Source: Thunnus maccoyii
Taxonomy: Eukaryota; Chordata; Actinopteri; Scombriformes; Scombridae
Assembly: GCF_910596095.1 (NCBI RefSeq)
Contig: NC_056554.1
Span: 8,042,001 to 8,106,000, forward strand
Direction: 5' to 3'
DNA length: 64,000 nt
Part shown: positions 1 to 12,744 of the stretch, one piece after another
Layout of the letters: every line of letters starts with the position of its first letter
How positions within the stretch are numbered: position 1 is the stretch's first letter
The notes under the pieces: model-generated
The model's database searches: none
Told to the model about the DNA's origin: nothing
What the model saw: only the letters and a program-made list of their open reading frames with translations
Made by a program: the position numbers and the translations under genes

Positions 1-903
1 GTCTATTTATCAAACTTTTCCTCTCCTTTGCACATTTTCCTCCTTTTCTTCTGTCTAGACTCCATCATTGGCTCCCTCTTCATTAGGAAGAAAAACGAGG
101 AGGCGACAGTCACACGCCAGCCTGCGGACTCTTTTGGGGATTCAACACCTGTGCACTGCCAAAAATCCAGACGCTTAACAGTCAGATTGCTTCTGTGGTG
201 CAAACCCAATTGTTATGGGACAACTCCATCTTTCTCCTACATCCCAATTATAGAGTCACATTAAAAAGGTATGAGGGTGTTTCACTGAGCCGTATCAAAA
301 ACCACGGTGGAGATAAAAGCTGGCAAATTCATTTTAATCTGATTTAACAGAGCAACTGCATGCTCTGAAACTATAAATATTCAGAGAGAGGAAATTATGT
401 GAAGCCAGTTTGTGTTTACTGAAGCAGATATAACAAATAAAATAAAGGGTTTGAATATTTAAAAGCTAACCCTTTTACTTTTTAAACCAAGAGTGGACAC
501 CCACATCAGAGAAAACACTCATTGCGTGGTGAAAAAGAGGTCACCATGGACACAAATCTAACACGTCTAACTGTGAAGACTTCAAATTCAGCTTCATAGA
601 ATTAATTTAGGACTTTTCAATAACCCACATCTACTGAAGATCTGAAGGGTTAAAATAATGACGTCTCCTCAGTGCTCCCTCGTTCTCTTCCCTTATCTCC
701 ATTTTCCTCGTTTCCAACAGTAACGCTGGTCATTTGACCTTCATCCCTCTCCTCATCTGGATTCCCCTCCTTCCTCCATTTCAATGTCCTCCACATTTCT
801 CCTCTCCTCTATGTCACCTTCTCAGGCTTGATTTCCTCCCTGTCATCTGCCTCTCCCTCATGCCTCCCTTCCTCCCTCCTTCCCTCCCTCCCTCCCAGCT
901 TAC
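1..903 (-). other. rcor2 intron (3' side truncated by window edge)
   Basis: No exon is recognisable here on the minus strand. The stretch 660-900 is pyrimidine-rich on the plus strand, ending in a CCTCCCT-type run beside the 904 donor. Open frames on either strand lack family resemblance or splice support. Confidence 0.5.
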
Positions 904-3583
904 CTGGTTTGAACTCGGGGATCTGGGCCTGGTAGTCTCCTCCCACTCTGATCATACTGTCTGTAGAGAGAGACAGAAGACCAACATGAGTTACTACTTC
1001 CTGGAAGGATGGATAAGACAGGAGTGGTAGAGACAGAAGAAGAGGATGGGGGAAGACTATTCCCGTAACAAGGCAGACATTTCCCAACGAGACGCAGAGC
1101 TGGATAGACGGATGATAAGGAGATAGATGACAGAGACGTGACAGTGCAAATAACTTTTGCGCTGCACCTTTTTTCGCAATGACGAAATACTGTATCAGCT
1201 TGATCATGTTCCAGTAAAGTACACAGTGGAATTATACTGTTTTCTAGTTCCTCCATCTTTTAATCTCCTTCCAACAGCCAACAGAGTATCAAAGGTTGAA
1301 AGAAAAACATCCATCGCAGAATATACCAAAGGCAACAACAGCAAAAGGCAGGTAACAGGTAATGCTGGCTGAAAGGTTGCGTAAAGTCTTTTTTAATGTG
1401 TTTTTGAAAAAACCAAGGTCAAAAACAGGGCTTTAAAAACAGAGCTCTGGCATTGAAAGATGCACAGGACACTAGTTATTGTTTTATGCTGAAATGTATA
1501 TATTGTGGAATTCTCCAAGGAAATTAGTTAGCAGAGTTAGCAAGTGCTGCCCACAGAGTGAGTTTTTTTCTTCACGCTTCAGCACCTGATTGTCTCTTCT
1601 TTTCCAAACTTGTAAAAACAAAGTTTCCCCTTTTCCACCAATGTGACATGCTGCTCTGATCAATTACTGCAAAGCCAACTTGCTGAGCTGAATCAGACGT
1701 ATCCTGATGTATCTTATCTGGTTATTGATGTAGTTACTTGATGACTGTTTTAACAACAGCCTGTGAGGAGCGGGGGAGCTCCTTATGTCAGACGAGGTGG
1801 AGTGCCTCTATAAAATGCTGCAGGGGGAACCTTGTAGATATGTGATTAGTTTAGAACAGTCCAAACAATCCTCAAGTTGACAACCTGTGTGCGACACTTT
1901 GCCCGCAAACTTTTCAGGTGAAGGACCAAGCCACACATTTGGCTGATAACCCTGATTCAGGGAGACCTCTTTTAATCAATTATTTAAATTATAGCAATTC
2001 TAATGGTTTTAAAAGGCCAAGAACTGCTGACTCTTTCTGTCTTGACTTTTTCAATTTACTTAAAAGGTGACCTGTGGAGTTTTCTTGTACACAAACAAAA
2101 ATTATATTCAAATTCAATGGTGAATCCTAACAAGTGTTGAATGCATGTCCTTCCTCATGCAACATTTGCAAAGCCAATTTTTGTGAACATTTTGAAACCT
2201 GCAGTGTTTACGCCCTGTGTTTACTAGCTTGCGGCCTTCTTCACTGTCTTTGTTGGCTCATTGTTGCATTTCTTGGCATGTTAGCACTATCTGCAAATCA
2301 GTGGAATACTTGTGTAAACATTGGCAGGATTGTGTATCTTGTCACCCACATGTGTGTACATGTGTGTCCTCCTGCTTGTACACAATACAAACAACACAGG
2401 GACCAGCTGCAGGTCAAAAACCTCACTGGGTGCCTTTAATTATTCTAAACGTTTGGGATTTTGAACAATTTAGTTCAACCAGAATACCAGGAAGTTCTTA
2501 ATCACAGCATGTAACTAGCTTATTAAACATATTTATTATATATTGTGATAAATATCAGTATGCATGATATTTGAATCATGGTAGCATATTCAGCCATATC
2601 ACTCATCACTAAGTGACAGAGACAAACAAAAAGTGCGACAGCGGATGGCAGACATTAAGTAATTAGTGCTGTAGTAAAGCCAGTGAGATAGAGGTGATGG
2701 AGAGGAGGGTGGAAAGCGAGGAATGAAGAGAGACTGCAGAAGCACGAGGAGGAGGAGGAGGAGGAGGAGGAGGGAGAGACAGATTACGCTTTCCTCAGGG
2801 ACAGAGGACAGGAAGGGAGGAGAGGGGGATGATAGAAACTGGAGGAGATGGTAAGAAATGGGTGGAGAGAGGCAGGAAGTAGAACAGTAAAGAAGAGGGA
2901 AAATTGGATGGAAGGAGAGAAGGAGGCAGGGCAGGAGAAACTGGCTGGAGAGATGACTTGAACACTGAAGAGGGATGGAGGAGATGGAGGCGAAGATGAA
3001 AATGGCTGTTGAAAAAAACGCTAAATCAGCTGTGGAAATCTAGAAAATGAAGTGCAATTTTGAACCATCCAAAAGTTAAACTGTTGTGTTTGATCTAAAA
3101 AAGAGTCATTAGTAGATGCACTAAGTGAAATAATAGTTTAAAAGGAAAAGATCAACTGTAAGTCAGAGGGTGAAGGAGAGAATGGAGGAAGGAGAGATGT
3201 ATGTGGGCAGAGGATGACAAGGATGAGGAGTGTAGGAAGGGAGTGGAGGAGATGACAGAGGAGAGCAGTGCGCAGGGACTAAAGAAGCACTGCAGCAATG
3301 CAATGAATGCAACCAGAACAGCTGGAATGATGCATCTGTACAATGTAAATGTCTGTCTTCGTGTTAGAGTAGCAAACCCAGACATTAACGCCCCTTACTT
3401 AGCCAGAGAAGAGTCAAGTCAGTAGATAATACTTCAGTTTAATGTGTGTGTGTCTACCATGAGCATGCTCTTCATCGCTGCTCTCCTCCTCAGAGTGCGG
3501 TTGGCTGTTGCCGTTGGTTACGGTCTTGGCTCTGCTCCTGGACAGGACCCCGGCCCCCGAGCGCTCCATCACTGAGGGCATGT
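904..3583 (-). CDS. rcor2: REST corepressor 2, 5' coding exons (partial gene)
   Basis: RCOR proteins scaffold the LSD1/KDM1A-HDAC1/2 demethylase-deacetylase complex in the nucleus. Two coding exons are in the window. The first is 3458-3583 with ATG at 3581-3579, and the second is 904-960 (57 nt). Both have clean AG and GT borders on the minus strand. They encode 60 residues plus one base. The N-terminus [19 protein letters not shown], the acidic [12 protein letters not shown] stretch and [19 protein letters not shown] match vertebrate RCOR2, whose human form starts MPSVMEK and has DSMIRVGTNYQA at the start of the ELM2 domain. The exon phases join to give HAH-D-SMIRVG. The remaining ELM2 and both SANT domains must lie left of position 1; I see no further coding exon in 1-903. 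The RCOR2 rather than RCOR1/3 call rests on the N-terminus. Confidence 0.92.
2690..3265 (+). repeat. purine-rich low-complexity tract in rcor2 intron
   Basis: About 575 bp made mostly of GGAGA/GAGGA words on the plus strand, including a perfect GAG run near 2748-2773. A short less biased segment (about 3000-3170) interrupts it. The rcor2 transcript would be pyrimidine-rich here. Short frames through it are compositional artefacts. Confidence 0.75.
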
Positions 3584-4410
3584 CTGCAACAAACACACAA
3601 ACCCTAAATATAAAATTTCACCACTTGCGCAACACGACTCATCAAAAAAAAAAAACGCTGCTGTGTCTGTTTGCCATGATGATTCGGTCTCAGTTAAATC
3701 TGTCACTTACCAATAGTGAGCTGGATGCAATTTGTTTTCACTCTAAATCCTATAAAACCTAACTCAGTCTTGTAAAGTAGAACGGCACCTTATGCTGCTG
3801 CCTTGGAAGGATTCCCATTATTTTCCCCTGAGCCAAGTTTATTCTCCAAACACTGGTTTACTGTATGAGAACTCATTCACACTCAAAAACTCAGTTATCT
3901 CCCCCTGACCCTCATTATCACTCAGTCGCCCTCAGCGTCAGCTTGTCTCTCAAACCAAAATAACCTTACACTGTTAACAGCTGAGCCGGACATAAGGTGA
4001 AGAAGATGCCGTAACACCGCCTCTATTTCTTTGGCATAACGCATCTTTTACATCAGCGCTGACAGTTCTGATCATCCTCTACCAAGTATTGACCTCAAAA
4101 GCACGGCCATATATAAACCACACACCCAAACTGATTAATTCAAGTCTTCCTTTTGTTAGTCCAGCTAGTTACAAACATGCTGCTGTCACAAACCACAAAA
4201 CAAGACCACCTTTGTGTTTTGGATCGTTGTTTAAGAAACATTTAAAAAAATATACTGACATACCAATTCAGACTACCAAACATTACAACACTTAAAGCAA
4301 AATAATTCAGAGTAAGAAACACTGGAAATACAGTATAATTTATGTTTCCAGCACTCTAACATTTATGTGTAAGTGAAAAAGATAGAGGCGAATGTTGCTT
4401 TGCCCTGGCT

Positions 4411-4781
4411 AGGGCTGCAACTAACAATTATTTTCCTTATCGATTAATTTTTTTTATCAACAATTTTAATTTGTTGATTAATCAAGAAGTTGTTTGGTCT
4501 ATGAAATGTCAGAAAATGGTAGAAAATGTCCATCATTGTTTCCTTGAGCCCAAGATGACATCCTCAAATGTCTTGTTTTGTCCCGACCAACAGTCCACAA
4601 CTCAAAGATATTCAGTTTACTATCATAGAGGACTCAAGAAAAACAGAAAATATTCCCACTTGAGAGATTGGAATTAGAAAACTTGGACTTTTCTTGAAAA
4701 AGGATTAATCGACTATCAAAATAGTTGGTGAATAATTAGTATTAATTAGTGGGCAACTAATCGACTAATTGTTGCGGCTCT
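4411..4781 (+). mobile_element. non-autonomous MITE-like repeat, copy A
   Basis: A 371-bp element. It starts AGGGCTGCAACTAACAATTA and ends in the inverse form TAATTGTTGCGGCTCT, so the ends are terminal inverted repeats rich in ATTAATCG words. The core carries GTCAGAAAATGG, CAAATGTCTTGTTTTGTCC and AGATATTCAGTTTACTATCAT, the hallmark of a family very common in teleost genomes, probably hAT-like. It has no coding capacity. Further copies in this window lie near 4788, 5303, 13985, 20971 and 24690. Confidence 0.85.
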
Positions 4782-4787
4782 AATTGA

Positions 4788-5121
4788 TTTAGCTGCAGAT
4801 TACTGTCATTCATTCATTGTCCAGTCTGCAAAATGCCAGAAAATGGTGAAAAATGCTCTTCACCGTTTCCCAGAGCTAAAGTTAATGCACTCAATTTGCT
4901 CATTTTATCTGACAGCACAAAACCCAAAGACATTATTCAGTTTACTAACTCTAAGAAAAGACTAAGAAGCAGCAAATATTCACATTTGGGAAGCTGGGAT
5001 CAATGTAGTTTGGACATTTTGCTTGAAAATGATTCATTGATTTTCAAACTTTTGCTGATTAATTTTGTGTCGACTGTCAACTAACTAATTAATTGACTAA
5101 ATTGTCTCAACTTCAGCCCTG
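4788..5121 (+). mobile_element. MITE-like repeat, copy B (5' end degraded)
   Basis: Directly follows copy A in the same orientation. The shared core words AATGCCAGAAAATGGTGAAAA, CACAAAACCCAAAGACATT and ATTCACATTTGGGAAGCTGG are present. The right end reads CTCAACTTCAGCCCT, a diverged inverse of the family terminus. The left terminus is missing or unrecognisable. Confidence 0.75.
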
Positions 5122-5227
5122 ACCTCTGATATTTCATATCAGGCTATATACCCTATATTAAATTTCACCATTAAAATGTTTAGTCTGACATCATTTTCAG
5201 GCTCTATCACACCATACACAAACTATC

Positions 5228-5230
<3 letters not shown>

Positions 5231-5276
<46 letters not shown>

Positions 5277-5300
5277 TATACATATACACACACACACACA
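5231..5300. repeat. (TA)n/(CA)n microsatellite
   Basis: Alternating TA for about 36 bp, then mixed TA/CA, abutting the left end of MITE copy C. Confidence 0.95.
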
Positions 5301-5302
5301 TT

Positions 5303-5638
5303 AGAGCTGCAACAATTAATCAATTAGTTGCCAACTTTTCAATTGGTCACCAGCTATTTTGATAATTGATTAATTGTTCTGGGTCATTTTTTGAGGAAAA
5401 AAAATGTCCAACTTGTCTGATTCAAGCTTCTCAAATGTGAATATTGTCTGGTCTATGTAGTTTTCCATTAAAGTAAACCGATATATTTGCGTGTGGACTG
5501 TTGTGGACAAAACAAGACATTAAAGACATCATTTTGGGCTTTGGGAAACAGTGATTGACATTTATCAACATTTTCTGACATTTTATGGACCAAACAACTG
5601 ATCCATTAATCGAGAAAATAATCGTTAGTTGTAGCCCT
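5303..5638 (-). mobile_element. MITE-like repeat, copy C (inverted)
   Basis: Same family on the opposite strand. It begins AGAGCTGCAACAATTAATCA and ends CGTTAGTTGTAGCCCT. The core shows GGACTGTTGTGGACAAAACAA and TTTTCTGACATTTTATGG. Both terminal repeats are present. With copies A and B it forms a 1.2-kb cluster in rcor2's first intron. Confidence 0.85.
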
Positions 5639-6247
5639 AATATACATGTGTCTTTTTCAACATACTGAGTAAATCCATCACAGCAGCAACTTAAGCCCCC
5701 TTCAAAAGCCAAGGAAAGCCCTAAAACTTTAATAACACATCTCCCCACACACACACAAATAAACAAACAAACAAACAAACGCACACACACTCAGCAACAA
5801 CTGACGGTGAAGTGGCAGCATCTGAGAAACAACATGGAAAAAACGTGCCATGGATGACATGAGAGCCCTTCAGCGTGAAGGGGGCTCTCATTTTAAGTGT
5901 AATCCACTGTCGTGCTATATTATTATGTAGCCAAGCCTCATTTTCTTCCTCTCTCTGTGTAACTCCGGGCCAGTGAGTCTCTCAGTAGCACAAAAGGCTA
6001 GACGGTCAGCCCAGGACACAGCTCCACACAGTAGAAAGTAACCCACCAGAGCTCCTCCCTCGCACACAAACACAGTGCAGTTACAAGGTGACCACAACAA
6101 AAAGACATCTGTATCAAAAAGCAATCAAGCACCCAGTGTGACACGCTTACACTTGCTCTCTTTCACTGTCACATCAGCAACTTCATCTCCAGTTTCCTAA
6201 CTTGAACTGCAGCCAGAACAAAGCAGGGATGGGCAGTAGTAACTGAT

Positions 6248-6270
6248 CCCCCCCCCCCCCCCCACCCCCC
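6248..6270. repeat. poly-C tract
   Basis: A run of 16 cytosines followed by A and six more C, inside the rcor2 leader intron. Such a run is prone to length error in sequencing. Confidence 0.95.
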
Positions 6271-7534
6271 ATTCCTAAATATTAAACATGACCAGTTATG
6301 ATGGTTTTTAAACCAGTTGAGGGGGTAATCTTTAACTCCATGCAGACAATACAAGTGCCTGAGGCTCTCTGGGGGTCTTTGTCTCTCGGTGGTGGCCCCT
6401 CAAAACTACCAACAGCTGTCCCCTGGAAACTCACATCATCCAAACCTTGACGTATCTCCCTACGCAAGTTACGTAAATATAGCTGCATTTAAATTTGGGA
6501 AATCGGTGAAGTAACAGCTACAAAAGCCGTACAAGCTGTAATCCCTCCCGGTTCACTTTCAAGGGAGAGTTTTAGTAGTTTGTGGTAGTAGCCTCGATCT
6601 CTGTCAGTGTAATTAACTCTTATGAGCTATGTGCCAGCTAAAACTACAAGACACCGCTGTTAACCCGGCATGACAAGGTCTATTTGTAGTAACAAGTATT
6701 GCTCAATCGCCCACTTAAATGCTTAGGAATACATTTTCTCTAATACAACCTCTCACCACCACAAGGAACTTTGTATTCCTCAAACTTCCAACACGTTGAA
6801 TCTGATATAAATATATACTATGCTGCAAAAAACTCATCCACACTACACGTGGTTTAATAAGCATAGGCTATAACGCGTTTAATTTGTTCAACTCTCCTTA
6901 CTGATGCATCATTTTTCACTCAAACTGGCCAATAACATTTAAAATAATGCAGCTAAAATGACTAATAATGTGCTCATATCAATAGTAAGTTCAGAGTGGC
7001 CGAATAGTGACGCGAACATTACTTTTTTTGTTATTAGCCACACTACAATATTACTAAAGGACTGTTTTATAACCGCTTTATTGTATACATTTTCTCATTT
7101 CTGAACTTCACAAAAACATGTGAGGTGGCTGGTTTCGCCTGAGCCACGTTCAGAAGCTAAAAAAAATCAATATTTTTACAGCTTTTCCACGGTAGTAGTC
7201 ATCTGTGTGTTGTGTGTCAGACTCTGAAGTCCTTTTGTTTTCTCCCACGCTAACGTTGCTGTTAAAACTCGCTCTCTGGGTTATAATAACTCCACTCGGC
7301 GGTCTCTTACGGGACAAACGGTAGCAGTTTGAACGGTCCAAGTAATTTCTGGAGGCTGAACAATGAAAAAAACAGACGACATTCCCCGTCTCCTCTCCTC
7401 CTCCTTCACCAAAGTGCAACCTGAAGTCAGACCTAGTTGGCCGTTGGGATGCTAACGTTAGCTTGCGGCTAGTACCCTCGCGTTAACGTTACATTAGTAA
7501 CGTTAATAGTTAGAAGTGGAGATAACAGTCGTAC

Positions 7535-7570
7535 CTGCTTGTTTCCTTCCTCTCCGCTTTTCCAGAACTC
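7535..7570 (-). other. rcor2: probable non-coding first exon of rcor2
   Basis: On the minus strand, sequence ending AAACAAGCAG is followed by GTACGA, a good 5' splice site, with the exon edge at 7535. It lies about 30 bp downstream of a TATAAA box and upstream of the start-codon exon, whose own acceptor lies only 2 nt before the ATG, so an upstream leader exon is required. The exact transcription start near 7570 is inferred from the TATA spacing. Transcript data are needed to confirm it. Confidence 0.5.
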
Positions 7571-7599
7571 AAAAACTTATCTCACGCCTCTGTCCGCGG

Positions 7600-7605
7600 T
7601 TTATA
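7600..7605 (-). promoter_or_regulatory. TATA box candidate for rcor2
   Basis: TATAAA on the minus strand, about 30 bp upstream of the inferred first exon. CpG-containing sequence and several AACGTTA motifs lie just downstream (7250-7505). This is inferred from position and motif only. Confidence 0.4.
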
Positions 7606-8587
7606 GTCCTCTTGGAAGTGCTGAAAAGATAATTATTGCATTTAAAACGGCTTAATTCTTGCCTAATTGATGAGCACAGGCAGTACAATGAAGTGGATAG
7701 ATGGAAGCAGCCGTATGTGTGTGTATGTGTGTGTGTGTGCCGGGGGAGGCGGACAACACCCACAGAAAAGTAAGGTGGACATCCGCCCCGATGCCTCTCC
7801 CCAACCAGCCGTTTGGATTGACAAAAAGTAGTCCTGTAAAACTATTAAAGTGTACTCCTGTTAGATTGGATCCTTGTCCCTAAACGTGTGATTTCTCGCT
7901 TTCTTTTGTGAGCAAATCCTATTGAGAGGCTTTGATAAGGAAAGCAGCATGCAAAACTGCCTACCTGCAAACTCACACCATGATTGGTGTTTATAGTTAA
8001 TCTAATCGATTTGAATCAGCATCGATAAGAAAAATTGCAGGTGTATTTTGTGGAAATAGCAGCTAGTTTTACACTCTTAATCTGCCATCTATCAAAATCC
8101 CATAAATTAAGGGACTACTTGCCAGTGTGTCGGCGGAGGGATTCGTCAGCTGTGCATCTCTGTGCTGAGGCAGGCTGTCCAGACTTACACTGATGTATGC
8201 ATGGTGGAGAAAAGGGCAGCGGAGTGGGGCACAATTGAACCGGGTGTGTGACTTTGTGCTGCAGCATGAACTGACAACGACTCAAATAAATAGCCCCAAT
8301 GTACTTGTCTCATTTGAATTTATTATTTATTTAACATGCCGAACAATTCAAAGAGTGCCTCGTGCCTCTATGTGTGTGTGTTTGTGTTTGTGTGTGTTTG
8401 TGTTTGTGTGTGTGTACAGGTGTGTGTGTATGTGCGTGTGTGGGTGTTGTAGCAGGATCTCACACCTGATGCTGGTAATAAACACAATAACCCCCCACAC
8501 AACAACACACACACACATACACACACACACACACAACCTGCTGTTACCTTCACACGTGCGCCTGCTGACATGTAACAGCCTGTTACA
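7606..8587. other. intergenic spacer upstream of rcor2
   Basis: No gene is supported. It holds (TG)n at 7713-7739 and interrupted TG then CA arrays at 8370-8450 and 8500-8535, which generate long THTHT/VCVCV frames on both strands. The first 200 bp may belong to the rcor2 promoter. Confidence 0.6.
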
Positions 8588-10130
8588 TACTCCTCCAGCT
8601 TTTCCTCTCTACTTTCTCTTTGGCATCATCACAACCTCCTCCTCCTCCTCTTTTTTCCCCCACCTCCTCTTCATCTCCCCAGTTTTCTCATCTTCCCACC
8701 TCATCTCCATCTCCTCCATGTTCTCTCCTTCTCTCCCACATTTGTCACCCCCTCCCACGCCCCCATCCACCCAGTTTCCCGCACCTCCTCCATTTGTCTG
8801 CCTCCTCTCCCAACACTTCTTTTTTATCTCTTTCCCTTAACTCCTCTATCTTCTCTTTCTCCAATACTTTCTCCCCATCCCTCCTCCCCTCTCCCACTTC
8901 CTTCCACCTCCTGAATATCTGCCCCAATTCTCCTCCTCCGCTGCCCCCACCCCCCTTTCCTGTCTCCCCACTCTGTCTGTGCCCCCTGCTTGATTTTCTC
9001 CTCCTTCCTCCTCTCTCTTTCCATTTCTCCCCTTGCCTCCCTCCTGTCTCCTTATTTCTTTTGCCTCCTCTTTAATATTTCTCCCCCCTCCCTCCTCTGC
9101 TCCCTCCCGCCCCTTTCACTTCCTCTCTTCAGTGATGACTCCTCTCCCTCTCCTCTGTCTTTCCTGCCGCCCTCCTTCTTCCTCTTCATCTTCTTCCTCA
9201 CTCCTCCTGTGTGTGTCTCTCTCTCTCTTCCTGGCTTCTTATCTGTCTTTCTCTCCTGCTGTCTCTCTCTGTCTCTCTCACGTCTCTTTTGATTTCAACT
9301 GTGTGAGTGTGTGTGTGTGTGTGTGTGCACACGTGCACGCGTGTGCGCGTGTGTGTGTATGTGTGCATGTGTGTACGTGCAAATTCTTCCCTTCCCCTCC
9401 CCCCACCCTCCCCCTACGATGACACAGTAAAGCAGTTTCGCTTCGCTCACCTCCAGCCCTCCTCCTTGCCTTCCCTCCCTCCCCCCTCTTCCTCTTCCTC
9501 CTTCCCTCCTCTTCCTCTCTCGTCTAATTTTCACCCCTGCCACCTCCTCCTCTCCCCTCGCCTCCTCCCCTCCTCTCCTCTCATTAGTCAGTGTCCATGA
9601 AACTCACCATTCCACTGTCTCTCTCTTCTCGCTCAGTCCTCCAGTCTCTAACATATCCCCACTAATGAACAACTGCTACACCCCCCCCCTTCCCTCTCTC
9701 AGCTCTCCTTTCATCCTCCTCTTCTTCCCTCTGTCCTCCCCTATCCTCTTCCTCTGTCCTCCTCTCCATTCGTCATTCCATCTCTCTCTCATCTTTCCCT
9801 TCCCTCCTCTTCTCGCTTGGTTTCTCTCCGATCTCTAACAAGTGAGTGTCCCTCTCACTCTCCCTTCAGCTCGCTCATGTTTCCACTTTCCTTCCTCATC
9901 CCCGCCCTCCCTTGTCTCTCCCCACCTGTCTCATTCCTTCTACTTGCTTGTCTATCAGTCTGCTCCTCTCACTTTTGTCGAGGTAACCTGTCTGTCTCCT
10001 CCTCCTCATCATCATCCATTCTCCTAATCTGTCGCCCTCCTTCACTTCTTCCTTTTTACTACATAACTCTCCCTCTTTCCCCTCACACCTCACCCTCACC
10101 TCCTTTCCCTCCCTCCTCTGGATACTCTGA
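8588..10130 (+). repeat. 1.5-kb polypyrimidine tract
   Basis: Almost unbroken C/T-rich sequence on the plus strand (TCCTCC, TCTCCC, CTCTC words). It is interrupted only by a TG array at 9301-9378 and short mixed segments near 9590-9670. Weakly repeated phrases such as CCTCTCCTCTC and CTCTAACAAGTGAGTGTCCC / CTCTAACATATCCCC suggest decayed tandem amplification. Proline/serine/leucine-rich frames here are compositional, not genes. Confidence 0.85.
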
Positions 10131-12672
10131 GTTTGTCTGTTATGTCAGGAGATGCACGGACGGTGTAGAATCAGATGTGATAGAATGAGCTCTTACTGCA
10201 TCTTTAGACATGCCGCTGTATGACACACATTAATATGACTCATTATAGTCTGACACAATCCTTCTGTGACGTAAATGGATCATAGTAAGTAATAAAAAGA
10301 CGTAATTAATAGACTTTTACCCACTGGATGTTACAGCTTAAGTCCCTGTTGTATTTGTCATGTGTCATGAGGTACACGCAAGATTAAAAATGAATAGATT
10401 TGTGACCCTTTTTTGCAAAATTTACGTCTCCATGGTCTCAAGGCCTAGAAATTATCTTTAAAGGGAAAAGTTTGTCCTGAGTTCTGGTTGTTGCTGCTTT
10501 CTCATTTGCATTCAACTTGTGATGCCTCATTCCAGACAATAAGAGTAAAAACTCCCTGCTGGTGGCCTCATCAGACTGCAGTGTTCACTACAACTCACAA
10601 TACAAAAGTGTAAGATGTATTTTTATTTATTCATTAATATATGTGTTTAATTTCTTGGCATGTAGTTTTTATTGTTTTTTCTTTGTCTTTAACCATTTAT
10701 GGCATGAAAAATATTTCACCTCATTTTTTGGGAGCTTTGGGGTCCCTGATAATATGTCCATCACAAAAAAATTTGTGACCAGATATTGGTTTGTTGCCTC
10801 AGTAATAATGTGCTGCAAAGGTACGGAAACACCAAGGTTTCTATAGGACATATGATAAGCAGAATGAGGAGAAAACAAGACAAACATCAACCAGAAATGG
10901 TTTCCCTCAATCACAATATGAAGCTTTAATATCAAAACATAGTATGACATAAAAAAGGGGGGAGAAAGACAGTCTGTCAAAACGTAGTGAAATAAAAACA
11001 CATGACACTGCTGTAGATTTGACTGCACATATTGAACAGTAAACCAGGTAATAAGGAGGTGGTAAATTCAAATTACAATGTAGTTCTATCCACAGATTCA
11101 ATTAGAAAACAACAAACAAAAAATAAATTATGGCACACATAGAAAAAACAATAAAGATCCAGGTATTTTTCAAAGTGTTTGTAAGTGTCACAGTTCTCAC
11201 TCCAGCTCTGATGTGGGACCATTGACTGTATATAAAGTAAGTATATATAAAGTATGTTCTCTTTTTTTTTTGTTATCCACACACTTCAATAACAACGCTT
11301 TGCTCTCATCAAGGATTCAGCTAAGACGGGCACTTTGCCCTTTCACCTTCACCAGCAGTGAACGGTCAGGAGGTGGGATGAAGCGCTTGATTGGCTAAAG
11401 TGAAAGTAAACTTGAATTTTTTGGCTATTTGCCAAGTTTATCAACAAAACATTTTCTTTCTATCCATTATCACTATCTCAAACATATATGTGTGTAATAT
11501 TTAATAAGAATTTATATATTTCAAGTGGGATTGTAAAATTTTCTGAATATTAATACAGAGGTTTTTGTTTTTGTTTTTGTTGATTTAACTACTCTGGGCT
11601 ACACCGCACTAAAGTTCACATAGTGGAAAAAATGGAAGGGATCATCCTCCTGAGAGCATGATTGAATTCAATAAAGTTGCTGTTGATTTGCCAAATAAAG
11701 TTTGGTTTGACTTGTGCACAAATGAATATTTTGGCCTAACTGAGGGACTATAGATGAAAGGTCAGGAAGTTGTCAAAAAGACATGAATCCAAACAAACTG
11801 TCATCCTTTGGGGACCACGAAGATTTGCTGCAAACAATATCCTCGATATCTATCTTGTGAATCAAGCAAGAGTTGTACTCTTATCAGGTTGAACATGTCT
11901 ATGAATCAGCTTTAAGACTTTCAAATGAGGCTAAAACTCACAGCTGAAATCCAGAGCAATATGAATCTTTTAGGTTTTTTCATGTGTTGAGACAAACTTG
12001 GCTCACACTGCTTCACCACCAGATATAAAAGCTGTCAGGTCCATATTGTGGACACAGTTCAAATACAGTCAGCCATAAATCACTTCCAATTACTGCGCAG
12101 ATATGGAAGTACCACTACAAGACACAGATAACAGACATTTTCAGGCCAAATGCATACATGCATTTCATCTCATGAGAATCTCCAGTAGTGGATTCCGGGT
12201 TTGTGTGTTGTAGCCTAATTCTGTGCTGCAGGACTCGCTGTGCTGACAAAGGCCTCGTCCTCATCCTCCATTCTCTTCTGGTCCCTTCCACACTGCATCT
12301 GTTGATTCCCTCCCTCACCCTCCTCCCCTCTCCCTCTCTCCTCCCCCCTGCTTCCTCGCTCAACCCATTGCTTTCTCCTCTCCTCTCCCCTCCTCATCCT
12401 CATCGTCTCTAGTCTTTATCATCTTCCCCCTTTCATTCTTTCCTCTTCATCTCTCCTCCTCCTTTGCTCTCATCTGTCTTCCTGTTACATCTCCCTCCTC
12501 CTCCCTATAGCTGCTCTTTCTATCTATCTATCGGAAAGAACGCCGCACACACATTGCTGAGCTGTAAAGAGGGATCTGTGCGTGTGCGTGTGTGTGTGTG
12601 TGTATCAGTATATACTATACGTGTGGGTGGAGGTGGGAGGGGGGCATCCTGAATTTCATTATCCACTCCTGC

Positions 12673-12675
<3 letters not shown>

Positions 12676-12741
<66 letters not shown>
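12676..12741. repeat. (CA)n microsatellite
   Basis: About 33 perfect CA repeats followed by ATATGTATATATA. Confidence 0.97.

Positions 12742-12744
<3 letters not shown>

Noticed and set aside
8193-9600. Several 60-215 codon open frames rich in Pro, Ser, Leu, His-Thr or Val-Cys
   Set aside because: They are translations of polypyrimidine and TG/CA repeats, with no splice pattern or family motif.
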